This document shows positions 12,231 to 22,869 of a DNA stretch of 64,000 nucleotides, in pieces (within the stretch, counting starts at the first letter, position 1; the number at the start of each line of letters is the position of its first letter). This DNA is from Arbacia lixula (Eukaryota; Echinodermata; Echinoidea; Arbacioida; Arbaciidae), in the NCBI GenBank assembly GCA_963669155.1, contig OZ022593.1, positions 6,278,368 to 6,342,367 of the forward strand. Direction: 5' to 3'. A program made the position numbers and the translations under genes. The notes below the pieces were generated by a model, which made no database searches, was not told the DNA's origin, and saw nothing but the letters and a program-made list of their open reading frames with translations.

Positions 12231-12690
12231 AAGAAGCAGATCCATCTAAACACAACAAAAAAGTAAGCCCCCCCCCCCCCCCCTTAGCAAAATAGCATAA
12301 CTTTTTTTATCGCAGAAGTTTGGGGCAAAATCATTTGGCAGGATTGTTCCTCAACTTATTGACTAACGTATGTGTGAAAATCATATTAATCCAATTAGTC
12401 ATGCATGAGTGATTGGATTAATGTGATTTTCACACAGAAGTTAGTCAATAAGTGAAGAAACAATCTTGCTAAATTATTCTGCCCAAAACCTCTTTGATAA
12501 AAAGTTATGTTTTTTTTTCTTAGGAAGACTTACTTTTTTTGTTGTGTTTTTATACAGAGTTTGGCCAACTCGATTTCATTCGGTTACAGCATGTTACATT
12601 GTTATTTGCTTGCCCAACTAAGCAATATGCGCCATGTTGTGTCCTATTGAAACCGAAGTTGGCCAAACTCTGTTTATAGATGGCTCTGGT
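12231..12690. mobile_element. Inverted-repeat MITE (CCATCTATA...TTTGGCCAA) split by a second element
   Basis: The outer ends AGATCCATCTA (12239) and TATAGATGGCTCT (about 12677-12689) are terminal repeats. The inner arms are AGAGTTTGGCCAAC (about 12557) and GTTGGCCAAACTCTG (about 12658-12672). A related uninterrupted copy lies at 30796-30942. A 300-bp foldback (12249-12550) is inserted within the left terminal repeat. Confidence 0.7.
12249..12550. mobile_element. Foldback element, compact form, nested in a MITE
   Basis: AACACAACAAAAAAGTAAG at the left pairs with CTTACTTTTTTTGTTGTGTT at the right. The arms continue through TAGCAAAATAGCATAAC, GCAAAATCATTTGGCAGGATT and TATTGACTAAC and meet near CATGCATGAGTG. 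A run of about 16 C lies in the left arm. TA bases flank it, compatible with a TA target. A larger relative is at 61497-62222. Confidence 0.7.
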
Positions 12691-12789
12691 AAAACGCAGT
12701 AGTTATTTTTTTTCTTTGATTTATTATCTTTCCGAAAGCCAGTTTCTCCTCTTCCTTCTCTTTCTGTTCATTTAGTATCTATTAACCCT

Positions 12790-13290
12790 CTATGTGCCAG
12801 ATAAACTGCTGCCCTATAGGATCTGTTTGTATCTGTTTGTATGTATGAAAAGGTCCATCAAAGACACATAAGGATTGAACTCCTTCTGTGTCAGATAAAC
12901 TGCTGCTCTATGGGATTTGCGTGTATTACTTGAGTAAAGGTCCATCAAAGACACATAAGGAGTTAAGTCTTTCTGTACCAGATAAACTGCTGTTCTATGT
13001 TATTTGTGTGTATTACTTGAGTAAAGGTCCATCAAAGACACATAAGGAGTTAACTCCTTCTGTACGAGATAAACTGCTGTTCTATGGGATTTGTGTGTAT
13101 TACTTGAGTAAAGGTCCATCAAAGACACATAAGGAGTTAACTCCTTCTGTACGAGATAAACTGCTGCTCTATGGGATTTGTGTGTATTACTTGAGTAAAG
13201 GTCCATCAAAGACACATAAGGAGTTAAGTCCTTCTGTGTCAGATAAACTGCTGCTCTATGGGATTTACGTGTATTATTTGTAAAAAACAA
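12790..13290 (+). repeat. 87-bp tandem repeat, about five and a half units
   Basis: GGTCCATCAAAGACACATAAGG recurs at 12939, 13026, 13113 and 13200, exactly 87 bp apart, after a first diverged unit. Since 87 is divisible by three, frames stay open on both strands (131 codons on +, 113 on -). No start context, splice context or family likeness supports a protein. Confidence 0.88.
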
Positions 13291-13299
13291 ACAACAAAA

Positions 13300-13655
13300 A
13301 ACGGCATATGTGGCAAACAGAGGATCTAGACTAATAAACAACGTATTTATGTGATTTTGTATTTTAAATAGCCTTATTATTAAGTAATTCTGTATGTTAT
13401 TTATTTAGCCCTTTAGTGCTTATATATGTTATTTCAAACAAACTATGATTATCAGTGGATTTTTTTTTCATTTCTCCTAAGCCAATTGCTTGATTCTTTC
13501 TTATTGTGTTTTACCTTGTACATTTTACCTGATGTTCTATTACATGATATTCTATTAAATAAGTGTCGAGTTGACTTGAATTAAATCTTTTTATATGAAT
13601 TTGATGTATTAGCAAAAAGGCAGAGAATAAATAAATCAAATCAAATCAAATGATA
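13300..13655 (+). repeat. Probable 3' end of a retroelement with an (ATCAA)n tail
   Basis: An AT-rich segment ends in AATAAATAAATCAAATCAAATCAAATG. This resembles the short tandem tails left by LINE or SINE reverse transcription. A second segment with a similar tail ends at about 14400. No coding remains, so the family is unknown. Confidence 0.4.
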
Positions 13656-13879
13656 GCTTAATAGTTTCCATTTATTAACAATTTCTTGACCAATCACTAA
13701 ATATTGGACATGCTGCCACTTAATACCCTAAACTTAAATTATGATATATATATATATTACACTATGTGTATGATATGAAAATCATATTACAGTGTGCATG
13801 GAAAATGACACCTATATTAAAGCATCGAATAATTAATTGAATGTCTGATTCTCTTAGAAGAAAATCGATAATTTCTTAA

Positions 13880-14208
13880 AGATGGCCCATCCCTTTTACA
13901 ATCTGCAAACTTCATGAAAGTTTGCACATATTAAGCACGTATCTTTGGAATACCAACTGTGAAATTTTAAGGTCAGAGGTACTATAACTCCCGGAGAATA
14001 AATGAAGATCTAACTTTTTTTCACTGAGATTTGACTATTTTCGTGATGCGAAAGAAGAAAGCTTGATCAATTATCGAAGATTATTTCCTCAAAACCGAAT
14101 ATTACACCTTGTCGATTCCAGGGAAAGGTTATTATAGCCACTCTCTCTTAAATGATGACAAATTGAGGGAACTTCCAGAATTAGGTCTGCAAAAAGGATG
14201 GGCTACCT
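13880..14208. mobile_element. TTAA-flanked inverted-repeat MITE, 329 bp
   Basis: TTAA occurs at 13876-13879 and 14209-14212. The termini are AGATGGCCCATCC and GGATGGGCTACCT, continuing as CTTTTACAATCTGCA against TCTGCAAAAAGG. The interior is noncoding. The TTAA duplication points to piggyBac- or Kolobok-type mobilisation (family knowledge; no transposase is present here). Confidence 0.72.
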
Positions 14209-14214
14209 TTAAAG

Positions 14215-14402
14215 TAGAACTTATGGTAACTTGACACAGAAGCGGCATTCCTGCTTTGTCTTTCATTCATTTTTTTTATTCCATTATTACTGGTTAAAAC
14301 TGATTTTTTACCCATGTATTTACTTTTGCATTTTCATATAATGTATAAGAAATTTTGCAGAAAATAAATCCATCAGATTAAATCATATCAAATCAAATAA
14401 TT
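14215..14402 (+). repeat. Second probable retroelement 3' end with an (ATCAA)n tail
   Basis: An AT-rich segment ends in CATATCAAATCAAATAATTCC, after AGAAAATAAATCCATCAGATT. It is analogous to 13300-13655. No coding remnant was seen. Confidence 0.35.
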
Positions 14403-15384
14403 CCTTCAAATTGATATATATATACATCAAAGACGTCCACGATTACACAAGAATGTGGAATTCACTGTGACAGTCGCATCGGTAACACGTTCGTCGTCGT
14501 GCGATGAATCACGTATATGGACGCTCGTTTGCTGAATATTTAGACAATAAAGGATTCATTCTAATCATATTTCTCCTTGTTTTGAATAGTTGTTTCCCGT
14601 GTTCAAAATTTGAATTGATCTCTCTTCCAATTTGACAGTTCTTGCTTTAATCTACATAACTGTGGCTCGTTGATACGGATGTATGGTTATCACACAGTGC
14701 AGCTAGAAATTCTTGTTCATTACCGCTCTCCATAGCATGCATGTGCTGCTCTCTATAGAGTGCGCCACACTCGGTAAGCAGTATATAGGCTCCCATTTAT
14801 GATGTTACCCCTCTTAATTAATGAATAAACCTATCTGTGACCCAGCTGGTATATGGTCAATATAAGGGTTATTTTTTAAGAGACGTGACGTCATGAATGC
14901 ATGACGTGAGCTTATCTGGTGCTTACAGTCTCTCCTAAATAGTCTGAATTTAACATATATTTGACGCTAACGTGTCATACTTGTACCTGGGAATACGCCG
15001 ATTTGTAATAAATTGTAATTGTTAGATTAAAAAAGAAACACTCTTTATACCAGAGAATGGTTTCCCTAAAATCAGGCTGAGCCCTAAAACGTCCCTTGGT
15101 CCAATAGGCGTTCCATAGCCTTGAGAAGTGGTTGGCCCTATTTTGCACGACCAATCCTAGCCATTTTATTACAGCATGTACATGTATATGTAGACAAGAC
15201 GCTACACTTATCTTGAAGATAAGCATGTCTTGAGGCATGTTTAATCATACTACAGCTAGTGTATATGTAGTTCCATTGATTTGGAACGAACGACTGACGG
15301 ATTCACAAAGATTAGCGCCTGTATGCGATGTAGACTACACCGGACGTCCTATCCGTATCGAGCCTCTTGAGTGCACCCGGGTGC

Positions 15385-15395
15385 ACACACCCACA

Positions 15396-15454
<59 letters not shown>

Positions 15455-15490
15455 CACACACACGCACACACACACGCACACACACACGCA
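15385..15490. repeat. (CA)n microsatellite
   Basis: About 100 bp of CA with a few CG interruptions. It ends about 20 bp upstream of the TATA box at 15511. Confidence 0.95.
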
Positions 15491-15510
15491 GACACGAAGA
15501 GACGGGAGAC

Positions 15511-15519
15511 TATAAAAAG
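15511..15519 (+). promoter_or_regulatory. Candidate TATA box
   Basis: TATAAAAAG lies 138 bp before the ATG at 15649. A pyrimidine-rich TCTTCATCAGACC about 28-35 bp downstream could serve as initiator. Spacing and base composition fit a TATA-driven RNA polymerase II promoter. The assignment is by sequence only. Confidence 0.5.
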
Positions 15520-15599
15520 CAAGCCCAACCCCAGCCCTCTTCATCAGACCGCGCTCAGTGTCAAATCACGAGGCGTGACCAATCAGGAGTCTGGTCCGC

Positions 15600-15637
15600 A
15601 AGAGAGAGAGAGAGAGAGAGAGTGTGTGTGTGTGTGT
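15600..15637. repeat. (AG)n/(GT)n microsatellite in the putative 5' UTR
   Basis: About 22 bp of AG runs directly into about 14 bp of GT, immediately before the candidate start codon. Confidence 0.9.
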
Positions 15638-15648
15638 TCATTCTTGAG

Positions 15649-15867
15649 ATGGCGACTTCCTCACATCTTCGCTCTTCCTCTCGGCGCCTGGCTACGGCGT
15701 TGACGAGGAAGCCTCTCCCCGAAAATACGCCGTCGGTGGCTCCGATGGAGACGACCACGACCACGACCAGGAGGATGGGGTCGAGTTTCACTTCCCAACG
15801 GACACCAGAGAGACAGCTGTCCAGATGGCCATTGGCTCTTGCGTCAGTCGAACATAGCCCACTGCAG
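15649..15867 (+). CDS. Candidate 5' coding exon, possibly of the lengsin-like gene
   Basis: The ATG at 15649 is in good context (GAGATGG). It opens 73 codons, GC-rich compared with the surroundings, ending in CAG|GTAAAG, a good splice donor. The peptide begins MATSSHLRSSSRRLATALTR and is rich in Ser, Thr and Arg, with a run of six Thr around residues 35-40. No domain is visible and it is probably disordered. The exon is exactly 219 nt, so the donor is in phase 0, which matches the frame of the acceptor-flanked exon at 27125. Vertebrate lengsins also carry a low-complexity N-terminal extension before the synthetase fold. That this exon belongs to that gene is an inference; no exon was recognised between them. 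It could instead start another gene, or the frame could be fortuitous. Confidence 0.42.
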
Positions 15868-15914
15868 GTAAAGACATTAAATTGTTTGGGCATCTGAGTT
15901 ATAGATCGTTTTCA

Positions 15915-16105
15915 TGATGTATGCAAATTGAATTTACGTCGTTCAAACAATTCGTTAATGATGGTACCCCCGAAACGTCAGAGTATGTTCCATTCATTGA
16001 AAATGGATTACGAAATACAGGTGAATGTAATAACGCGTTACTACGCAGTTATATGGAAAGTTGTGAGTACATTACGAGAATGGATTATTACAATGGGATG
16101 TGAGC
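15915..16105. repeat. Interspersed repeat M1 (GCGTTACTACGCAGTTA family), copy
   Basis: It shares ordered blocks with six other places: CGTCGTTCAAACAAT.CGTTA, GTTCCATTCATTGAAAATGG, TACAGGTGAATGTAATAACGCGTTACTACGCAG and GTTGTGAGTACATTACGA. Copies occur at about 21495, 22870, 34600, 40970, 47190 and 60105. It is noncoding and about 200 bp long. Confidence 0.7.
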
Positions 16106-16954
16106 GACATATCTCCTTTGCTTAATCAATACCACGGAATTAACTAGATAGAATTTCGTGTAAAGAAAAGATAACTCAACACGCATCTGTTTTGCAAATT
16201 TAGCACATATTGCTTAACGTAAACTATTCATAACTGGGATCGCCCGTTTCCTCAAATGGATTTAGAAAGATAGAAATGAAAAGGAACTCAAGATGTGCGA
16301 TGAAGGATGAGAGAGAGGCACAATTAAAAGGAAAGAAGATAAAAAAACAAACACAAAAAAGAGAAAAAAAAAGAAGAAGAAGGAGCAGGGGTAGAACAAA
16401 TGTGAGAACACGTAGGCAGAAGAAAATAGTCATGATACGAGAAAAAAATATATTGCGAGACCATCATGTACGCGTCAGTTTAAGTGAAATTAATTTGAAT
16501 TGAAATTGTTTATTTCTTTTCTGAATATAATCAATGAAATCAAAGGAAACACGTAACATGATATACTGTGTAAGTGATGAAACAGTAAACTTCACAAATA
16601 CATACTCTTTTACAAAGTAATTTATTCTTGCTTTGGGTATACTAGCTTTTTAAATTTTGGGAACAAAATAAGACTGGATAACATCTACAAAATATATGTA
16701 TGCTTTAATTTATAGAAAAGACGTAGCATAAACCTATGCAATAAACGCGTAAGTTAGTAAACTCGTGAAATTGAGATATTTCTTTGTTTTTCCACCGTTT
16801 TCTCAAAAAAGTCACGGTAATCCAACGACAGAAGTTCTGTAAACATAAATGAATTGGTAATGAGGAAGATGAATTATCTGTAGTCCGGGTTAGATCAAGG
16901 ATGTTTAAGTTGCATGGAGTACCTTCATCCGTTTAATCAACGCATATTAATTGT

Positions 16955-17960
16955 ACTCTTCTTCTAGTCACCAAAGAATGCTTCATAAAGATTGTCACTT
17001 TGATCCCATGTGTTCAATGCCGCCGATTCTCTGGATGATATTTGTCTGGATTTTACGTATAAACAAAATATGATGCGCAGAAGAATTTTTGGAAAATGTC
17101 CGCACCTCATACATTGCCATAAAAATTACGCATGCGCAGTTGTGCCATGTAATACCAACAATGCATCTATACAGATTCAATCGAGGGATGTTGTTACAAT
17201 AAGGTGAAAAAGATTTAAACTTGATATAAAGTTGTGTTACAAAAGTCTCGATTTCACACTGTTCCGCGTGATATTCCTTTAAAAAGTTGCTGGAAATGTG
17301 ACTATAAGATATTTTCCTTTCAGACCAGTAACATGAAAAACGTGCCCACCTGCGCCCAAGCTAGTATTTTCGTCTCGAAAAGTATCACATTTCATATTCG
17401 CTTGCCCTTCTTCAAGGGCGGAAATCGCTCCCCGAAGGGGGGGGGGGGGAGACATGTTTTTCCTCAAGAAGGTAACCGCTGAGCGGTGGGGGGGGGGGGG
17501 ATAACCCTTCTAACCCCCCCATTATTATATGAATAGATAAAATAGATAACAAAAAATTACATTCAGAAAAAAAATAGAGGGGGGGGGGGTGAACTTCTGA
17601 GTGGGTACGCGCCTGTATATGATCTAAAATAGTGTGTGTGTGTGGGGGGGGGGACATTTGATATTTCGTTCTCCCTTCCCTTCGAATTGGTGGGGGGCGC
17701 GTCCCCCCCCCCCCCTCCCCCGTCCCCCAGGGATTTCCGCCCATATCCTTATTGAATACATAACAAACACTTCGTGACAAAACGGAAGCGTTCATGAGCG
17801 ATAGCTGAAATGTATATGAGCCATTGTAAAATCCAGGTGAGCGTGACGCGATCGCTTATGCATCAGATTGTTTAGAGCAGTTGCCAGTCATGCATATTGA
17901 GTGGCGGAATCAAAACACGTTTGAAGGGATAGATGTCGTTTTCTTTAAACATCATTGGGT
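16955..17960. repeat. Long interspersed repeat M2, copy 1, interrupted
   Basis: It is colinear with 21905-22530 and 40225-40735. Shared blocks include TTCTAGTCAC, GAATGCTT.ATAAAGAT, GTTCAATGC, GGATTTTACGTATAAACAAAAT, AAAAACGTGCCC..CTGCGCCCAAGCTAGTATTTTC and AAAATCCAGGTGA.CGTGACGC. Copy 1 contains a 333-bp insertion (17413-17745). No terminal inverted repeat or protein family was recognised. The frame in copy 2 (115 codons) is poorly conserved. Confidence 0.7.
17413..17745. mobile_element. G/C-run-rich insertion with short TIRs and a likely 8-bp target duplication
   Basis: The termini CAAGGGCGGAAATC and GATTTCCGCCCATA pair over 11 of 14 bases. Flanks CCCTTCTT (17405-17412) and TCCTTATT (17746-17753) are a slightly decayed 8-bp duplication. 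The M2 copies at about 22350 and 40495 show the uninterrupted site (GTCCTTATTAAGT). An 8-bp duplication suggests a hAT-type element. The interior is mostly homopolymeric G and C. Confidence 0.6.
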
Positions 17961-18115
17961 AGATAAGGGTTACATTAAAAACGTTACGTTCAAATTTCTT
18001 AACTGAATGTTCAGATTATTGACTACACCGTAACCAACTCTTAACACAAAGAATCCGCTTGTGTTGAAAGACTGGGTAGCCCGTTAAAAAACTTCCCATC
18101 CAAGAACAGAACTAG

Positions 18116-18271
18116 GCCATGTTGCATATAGGTTTTCAATTATTGTAACTTACCATCTATGGTAACTGCCAAGGCAACAGGTGTAATGGTGAGAGCTCAT
18201 TGGCTATTGCCATGGAAGTTGCCATTGATGGTAAGTTACAGTAATTGAAAAAATATATTATGCAACATGGC
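18116..18271. mobile_element. Palindromic MITE, GCCATGTTGCATA termini
   Basis: GCCATGTTGCATA at the left pairs perfectly with TATGCAACATGGC at the right. The arms continue through TTTTCAATTA.TGTAACTTACCAT. CTAG lies on both sides. It resembles 20460-20613 in size, ends and internal arms. Confidence 0.75.
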
Positions 18272-18384
18272 CTAGGAGACTGAATTCAGCGGAAATGTAT
18301 TGATTTCTAGATTTCTAGTATGTTTTGGGGCAGGTCGTCTAAGTCCCAGCTGTTCCTGTAGTCTAGAGTTCGGAGACCGTAACA

Positions 18385-18960
18385 CCGCACATCGTAGTCT
18401 AGGTTCTAGACGTATCAGCCCGGATTCGTGTACACAGCGCGCGACGGAACTCGGCGCATCGATATCGAGTGATCGTGCGATCGCCGAGTATTGCCAAAAA
18501 AGTCCAGAGATAGTACACACTTCGGGCTGCGCATATTGTTTTTACACCTGAGTTCTGCCATACTCGTGATAAAATTCAAGAAAACCAGTGGTGAATGAGT
18601 CTATCTCGTCAACGCATACGTACGCAGCCTATGCCTATCCTTCGGTATCCCACTAATTTTATGAAATTGAACCCTAAACCTAACGTTGACCCTAACCCTA
18701 ACACTAAACCTAATTCTAAACTCATGCATATAGCTAGCAGTCAGCATGTATACCAGGCTCATCTAGCTCAGCATGCCGCGGCGGCGCGAGTTAGACTCAT
18801 CCATTTCTTGAATTTGATCGCGAGTATGGCAGAACTCGGGTGTAACAAGAAATATTTTCCCCCGGGCTGGCAATGCTCGGGAATCGAACGATCACTAGAC
18901 ATCGATGCGCTGAGTTCCGTCGCGCGATGTGTACACGAATTCGGGGTGAGCACCTGGATT
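18385..18960. mobile_element. Inverted-repeat element with a telomere-like degenerate core
   Basis: The left arm holds GTGTACACAGCGCGCGACGGAACTC and, further in, ATACTCGTGATAAAATTCAAGAAA. The right arm holds their inverted equivalents (TTTCTTGAATTTGATCGCGAGTAT and GAGTTCCGTCGCGCGATGTGTACAC). The centre (about 18668-18722) is a degenerate CCTAA/CCCTAA array. A single left-arm copy is present at 25935-26065. Ends and target duplication were not resolved. Confidence 0.6.
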
Positions 18961-18989
18961 ACACAAATCGTGTCTCTGCGCTCTTCGGT

Positions 18990-19070
18990 TTGCTTTCTCT
19001 GTGTCTCTGTGTCTCTGTTTCTCTGTTTCTCTGTCTCTCTGTGTCTCTGCCTCTCTCCCCCCATCCCCCA

Positions 19071-19109
<39 letters not shown>

Positions 19110-19158
19110 CTCACACTGTCTCTGTCTGTTTCTCTGCCTCTCTCTGTCTCTCTCTAAG
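18990..19158. repeat. CT/TCTG low-complexity tract
   Basis: An impure TCTCTGTCTC array with pure (CT) at about 19074-19098. Leu/Ser/Cys-rich frames over it are artefacts. Confidence 0.9.
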
Positions 19159-19372
19159 TGCCATATCCGGCATGTCCGGAGACGAAGACGATCACGGTGT
19201 GCCACAAATCTCCGTTCTTAGTTTTCTGGATCAGTTCCACCTCCTGCTGACCTACACCTCTCTCTGCAAGCCATGCATTCAGATTGTTCATCCAGTCCAT
19301 CCTTTTCCTTCCTCTACACATCTTCCCCTCTTTCTTTCCTGTCATTGCTAGATTTTCCAAGCTATTCTTTGT
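19154..19372 (-). pseudogene. C-terminal remnant of a LINE reverse transcriptase
   Basis: Read on the minus strand, it gives GRKRMDWMNNLNAWLAERGV, then ELIQKTKNGDLWHTVI and a final GHAGYGT. This is the arrangement of the extreme C-terminus of many non-LTR ORF2 proteins (basic GR.R..W...L..W, then ..RD.W...V). Upstream parts are missing: the CT tract abuts it on one side, and a TTAA element (19377-19852) follows on the other. The clade is uncertain. Confidence 0.6.
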
Positions 19373-19376
19373 TTAA

Positions 19377-19852
19377 TGGACAGTTCACCCTGAAATTAAG
19401 TTGGTTTCAATTAAAGCTGACACACGAAAGAAACATATAAGTGAAGGTTTGATGAAAATCCGTCAGAGGATAAAATCGTTACGGTTTGATTTTGTGACGT
19501 AAATGTGAGATGCTTTTTCACTATGTTGTGTATTTTTTTTAAATGTCTATTTTTCTCAAAATGCTTTGCATAATTTTAACCGTGCATTTAATTCATCATT
19601 AGAAACACGTTTTTACACACATACCTCGATGGAAAAAACTTGTTCCTTTATAAAGATCAGAAATTGAGCAATTTATAGAATCATACCGCACACATATGGG
19701 AGAGCTCATCGCACGTGGCGTCACAAAATCGACATTTCAAGAGAGCATAACTTTCTCTCCTCTGACGGATTTCTATTAAACGTTCACTAGTATGTTTTTT
19801 TCATGTTTCTGCTTTTATCGAAGCCAACTTAACTCTAGGATGGACTTTCCCT
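19377..19852. mobile_element. TTAA-flanked MITE of the TTCACCCTGA family, 476 bp
   Basis: TTAA is present at 19373-19376 and 19853-19856. The ends TGGACAGTTCACCC and GGATGGACTTTCCCT are imperfect terminal repeats. Matching arms include GAAAATCCGTCAGAGGA against TCCTCTGACGGATTTCTAT, and TTTTGTGACG against CGTCACAAAAT. It is noncoding. Relatives lie at 6770, 30359, 32396 and 35756. Confidence 0.75.
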
Positions 19853-20459
19853 TTAAATAAATACTCGTCACCGAATCTCCATTCGTAGCCTCTGTTTATT
19901 TCCTGGCTGTAGAAAGTAACAAATGGGATCAGATGACCAACATAATTATCAATGGAGATTGAAACTCTAATGGTAATTTTGATTGACGAAAAACAGACAA
20001 ACAAATTGAAAAAAATGTTTTTCAGAAAATTTAGACATATTAGATAACATACATGCTACGTATAAGGAAGTTGTGAATATTCGAAAATCATGAATACCTG
20101 CATTGAATTGTGGCCCTGAACCTCCAAGTGTAGCGCAATTCGTCGTTCTTAACGGTTTTGTTGCTTTTATTCTCGTGTCATGTGGGTGACGAGACTATAT
20201 CCAACGCGTCATTCGCTTACCTTCAATTCCAAGAAAAAAATAATACGGCTTGTGACTCATCCAAAAATATTGCCTGTTTTTCTCAAATTTTGACATTATG
20301 TTTTTTTCGATATTGTTTGCGTTCATTCAAGTAAAGTTAAAGCGTGTCGTTACATCTGAAGGTCGGTAAAATGTCCACAAGCCAACAATTAGAAAAAATT
20401 ATCCTGACAAAATGGAGAAATGCAGCAATCTTAAACTCGCCCTCTGAAGAATCTCATGG

Positions 20460-20613
20460 GCCCTGTGGTATAAAACTTACCGTTAATGGTAACTTTGCTA
20501 CCAATTTCGATCTTTCAGGAAACCTTGAATGTGATTGGCTGTCGAATGGTGTCACCATAGTAGTTACCAATGATGGCAAAGTTATCATTAATGAAACTTT
20601 TATGCAAGGGGGC
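20460..20613. mobile_element. Palindromic MITE flanked by CCWGG-like pentamers, 154 bp
   Basis: The left arm, GCCCTGTGGTATAAAACTTA then CGTTAATGGTAACTTTGC, pairs with GCAAAGTTATCATTAATG then AAACTTTTATGCAAGGGGGC. The flanks are CATGG (20455-20459) and CCTGG (20614-20618). The 94-codon open frame across it simply follows the palindrome. Confidence 0.65.
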
Positions 20614-21323
20614 CCTGGATTTATATAACTGCTACTGCTCAGTGGGCATGGGAAGGGTGTACTCAGCGTTTTGTAGAACTGTTATATGATATTAATAATA
20701 ATAACTAACATAGTGAAATTATATACTCATCGCCTTGTTTCACAAAGATGACAACCTCAATCTCCACCCCCCGGTCTCCTCCAACAAAACAATACATAAC
20801 GTTACAACCTGCCGCCTGCTCGTTTTCCTAAATAAAACAACATATATGGGGAAAATGGTTTTGGTTCTGTAATACATTTATATTTACAAGTAAATGTGCT
20901 ACTCTAAGTGTTCAGTGTTTAACACGTGTTTGAGTCTTATATGCTCATTCACGTTTTCCGTTTCATACGATTTGTGATGCCAGTATCTGCCGTCTGATTT
21001 GAATAATGAACATTTAAATTGGTGGTATTGTAAGCTTGCGCACAATGGTAGTCGCTCCAGTCAGACCGTACCAATGCACTCATGTTTACGTATACACATG
21101 TTCTTAGCTGCACGGCAAGGAGAACCATGCATATATAAGGATTTCTGGCATTGTTTGTTTCGGTATTGTCCCTACGTAAATATATCGATCCATCATTCCT
21201 AGAATGGTCCCTCGGATTTCAGTTTTAAGCCGCGGCAGCCTTGAGCGGCCTACATACATAAAGCTTTGACGGCACATACAACCACGGAGGTAGTCCATGA
21301 TACAAAGTCCATCATTCGTTTAA

Positions 21324-21887
21324 AGGGTTACTAAATTAGAAAAATAAGTTCCCACTAATCTATGTAAAATTATCCACTAAAATCGAATTTCACATTCGTT
21401 TGCCGCAATAAAGTCTCATTTTGACGAAAATTTAAAAAAAACCGCACGCCTCCAGTGACGTATGGAAAGTCAAAATCCATAGATTGTACGGAAGTCAACA
21501 ATAGACCATTTTCGTAATGTATTCACAACTTTCCCCCTAACTGCATAGTAACGCGTTGTTGCATTCACCTGTATCTTTCCATTCTGATGGAATGGATGGA
21601 ATGCACTTTGAATCTATTAGTTGTTGCTACTCAGACAAACCTCGGACAAGCTTTGGGGTTCACATTGGTAACGCATTGTTTGAATGGCGTGAATAAAACT
21701 TTTTATTTACGCCGTTGGCATTTATGGCATTTTGACTTCTCATACGTCACTGGAGGCGTGCGGGTGTTTTTTTTTTCAAATTTTCGTCAAAATGAGACTG
21801 TATTGCGGCAAACGAATGTGAAATTCGATTTTAGTGGATAATTTTACATCGATTAGTAGGAACTTATTTTTCGAATTTAGTAACCCT
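21324..21887. mobile_element. TTAA-flanked inverted-repeat element, 564 bp, with nested M1
   Basis: TTAA at 21320-21323 and 21888-21891 flanks AGGGTTACTAAATT...AATTTAGTAACCCT. Long arms continue (AATCGAATTTCACATTCGTTTGCCGCAATA against TATTGCGGCAAACGAATGTGAAATTCGATT). The M1 repeat sits in the centre at about 21495-21720. No transposase was seen. Confidence 0.82.
21495..21720. repeat. M1 repeat inside the TTAA element
   Basis: It carries CCATTTTCGTAATG, AACTGCATAGTAACGCGTTGTTGCATTCACCTGTA, TTAGTTGTTGCTACTC and TTTGAATGGCGTGAATAAA. It is complete enough to serve as a reference for the M1 fragments elsewhere. Confidence 0.7.
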
Positions 21888-21904
21888 TTAATTAGTGAAG
21901 ATTC

Positions 21905-22530
21905 ATCGTACTCTCCTTCTAGTCACACAAGAATGCTTTATAAAGATGTACTCTTTGATCTGTTGATCTCATAATTATGTTCAATGCTGCGGATTCTCTG
22001 AATGATTTTTGCCCGGATTTGACGTATAAACAAAATGGGATGCGCAGAAGAATTTGGGGAAATATCCTCACACTATATGCTTGCGCAGTTGTGATATGTA
22101 ATACATACGATGCATCTATAAAGATTCAATCGAGGAATATTGTTGCAATATGGCAAAAAGGCTCTAAATGTTACATCAAGTTGAGTACAACAGTCTCAAT
22201 TCCACAATGTTCCTCATCATATTCCATTAAAGAATTGCATAAAACGTCACTTTCAGATATTTTCGTTAAATCAAGTAACATGAAAAACGTGTCCAGCTGC
22301 GCCCAAGCTAGTATTTTCATCTAAAAAGGATCAAACTTCGTGTTCGCTTGTCCTTATTAAGTACATAACAAGCACTTGGTGACAAAATTAAAAGTTCATC
22401 AGCGAAAGCTGAAATGTATGCATGTATAGGAATGTGTATGGACTAGTATAAAATCCAGGTGAACGTAACGCAATCGCGTATGCATCATATTGTTGAGAGC
22501 AGCTGCTAGTCATAAATATTAAGTGGTGGA
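21905..22530. repeat. Long interspersed repeat M2, copy 2, uninterrupted
   Basis: It is colinear with 16955-17960 but lacks the 333-bp insertion. It holds a 115-codon open frame (21977-22324) beginning MFNAADSLNDF, whose counterpart in copy 1 is shorter and in copy 3 is largely absent. I recognise no domain. It starts just outside the TTAA element at 21324-21887. Confidence 0.7.
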
Positions 22531-22869
22531 ATCCGGTTCCACTTGCCCAGGTGCATGGAAAGTAGACAAATTAATACAAACTCACTACATAAAACATTGG
22601 TAACAATGACTCTACCGGAAAGCAAGAATTTATAACTAGAATGATGGATTGTCAATGACGCTAGATGTTTTATATGACAGAAGAACAGTATGAAGCATGC
22701 AATTTGTCTGAAATCTCAAATTTCTAGCGAGCATCAATTTCATTTGACAGATTTAGGCAAAAATTAAACCATGACAAAACAAGGTTCTGGATCGGTAGTT
22801 TTTATTGAAATGGTGACATATTTTAAGCCAGGCGTAGGTATAGGCCAACAGTGGAAGCAGTACGTGATA

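Noticed and set aside
18668-18722. True chromosome end
   Set aside because: The CCCTAA units are degenerate, short and enclosed by an inverted repeat with ordinary sequence on both sides.
20344-20628. 94-codon protein starting MSLHLKVGKMSTS
   Set aside because: Most of the frame is the palindromic MITE at 20460-20613; the frame is fortuitous.
21977-22324. Conserved THAP-like or other zinc-finger gene in the M2 repeat
   Set aside because: Cys and His spacing does not fit THAP or another finger, and the frame is not kept in the other two copies.
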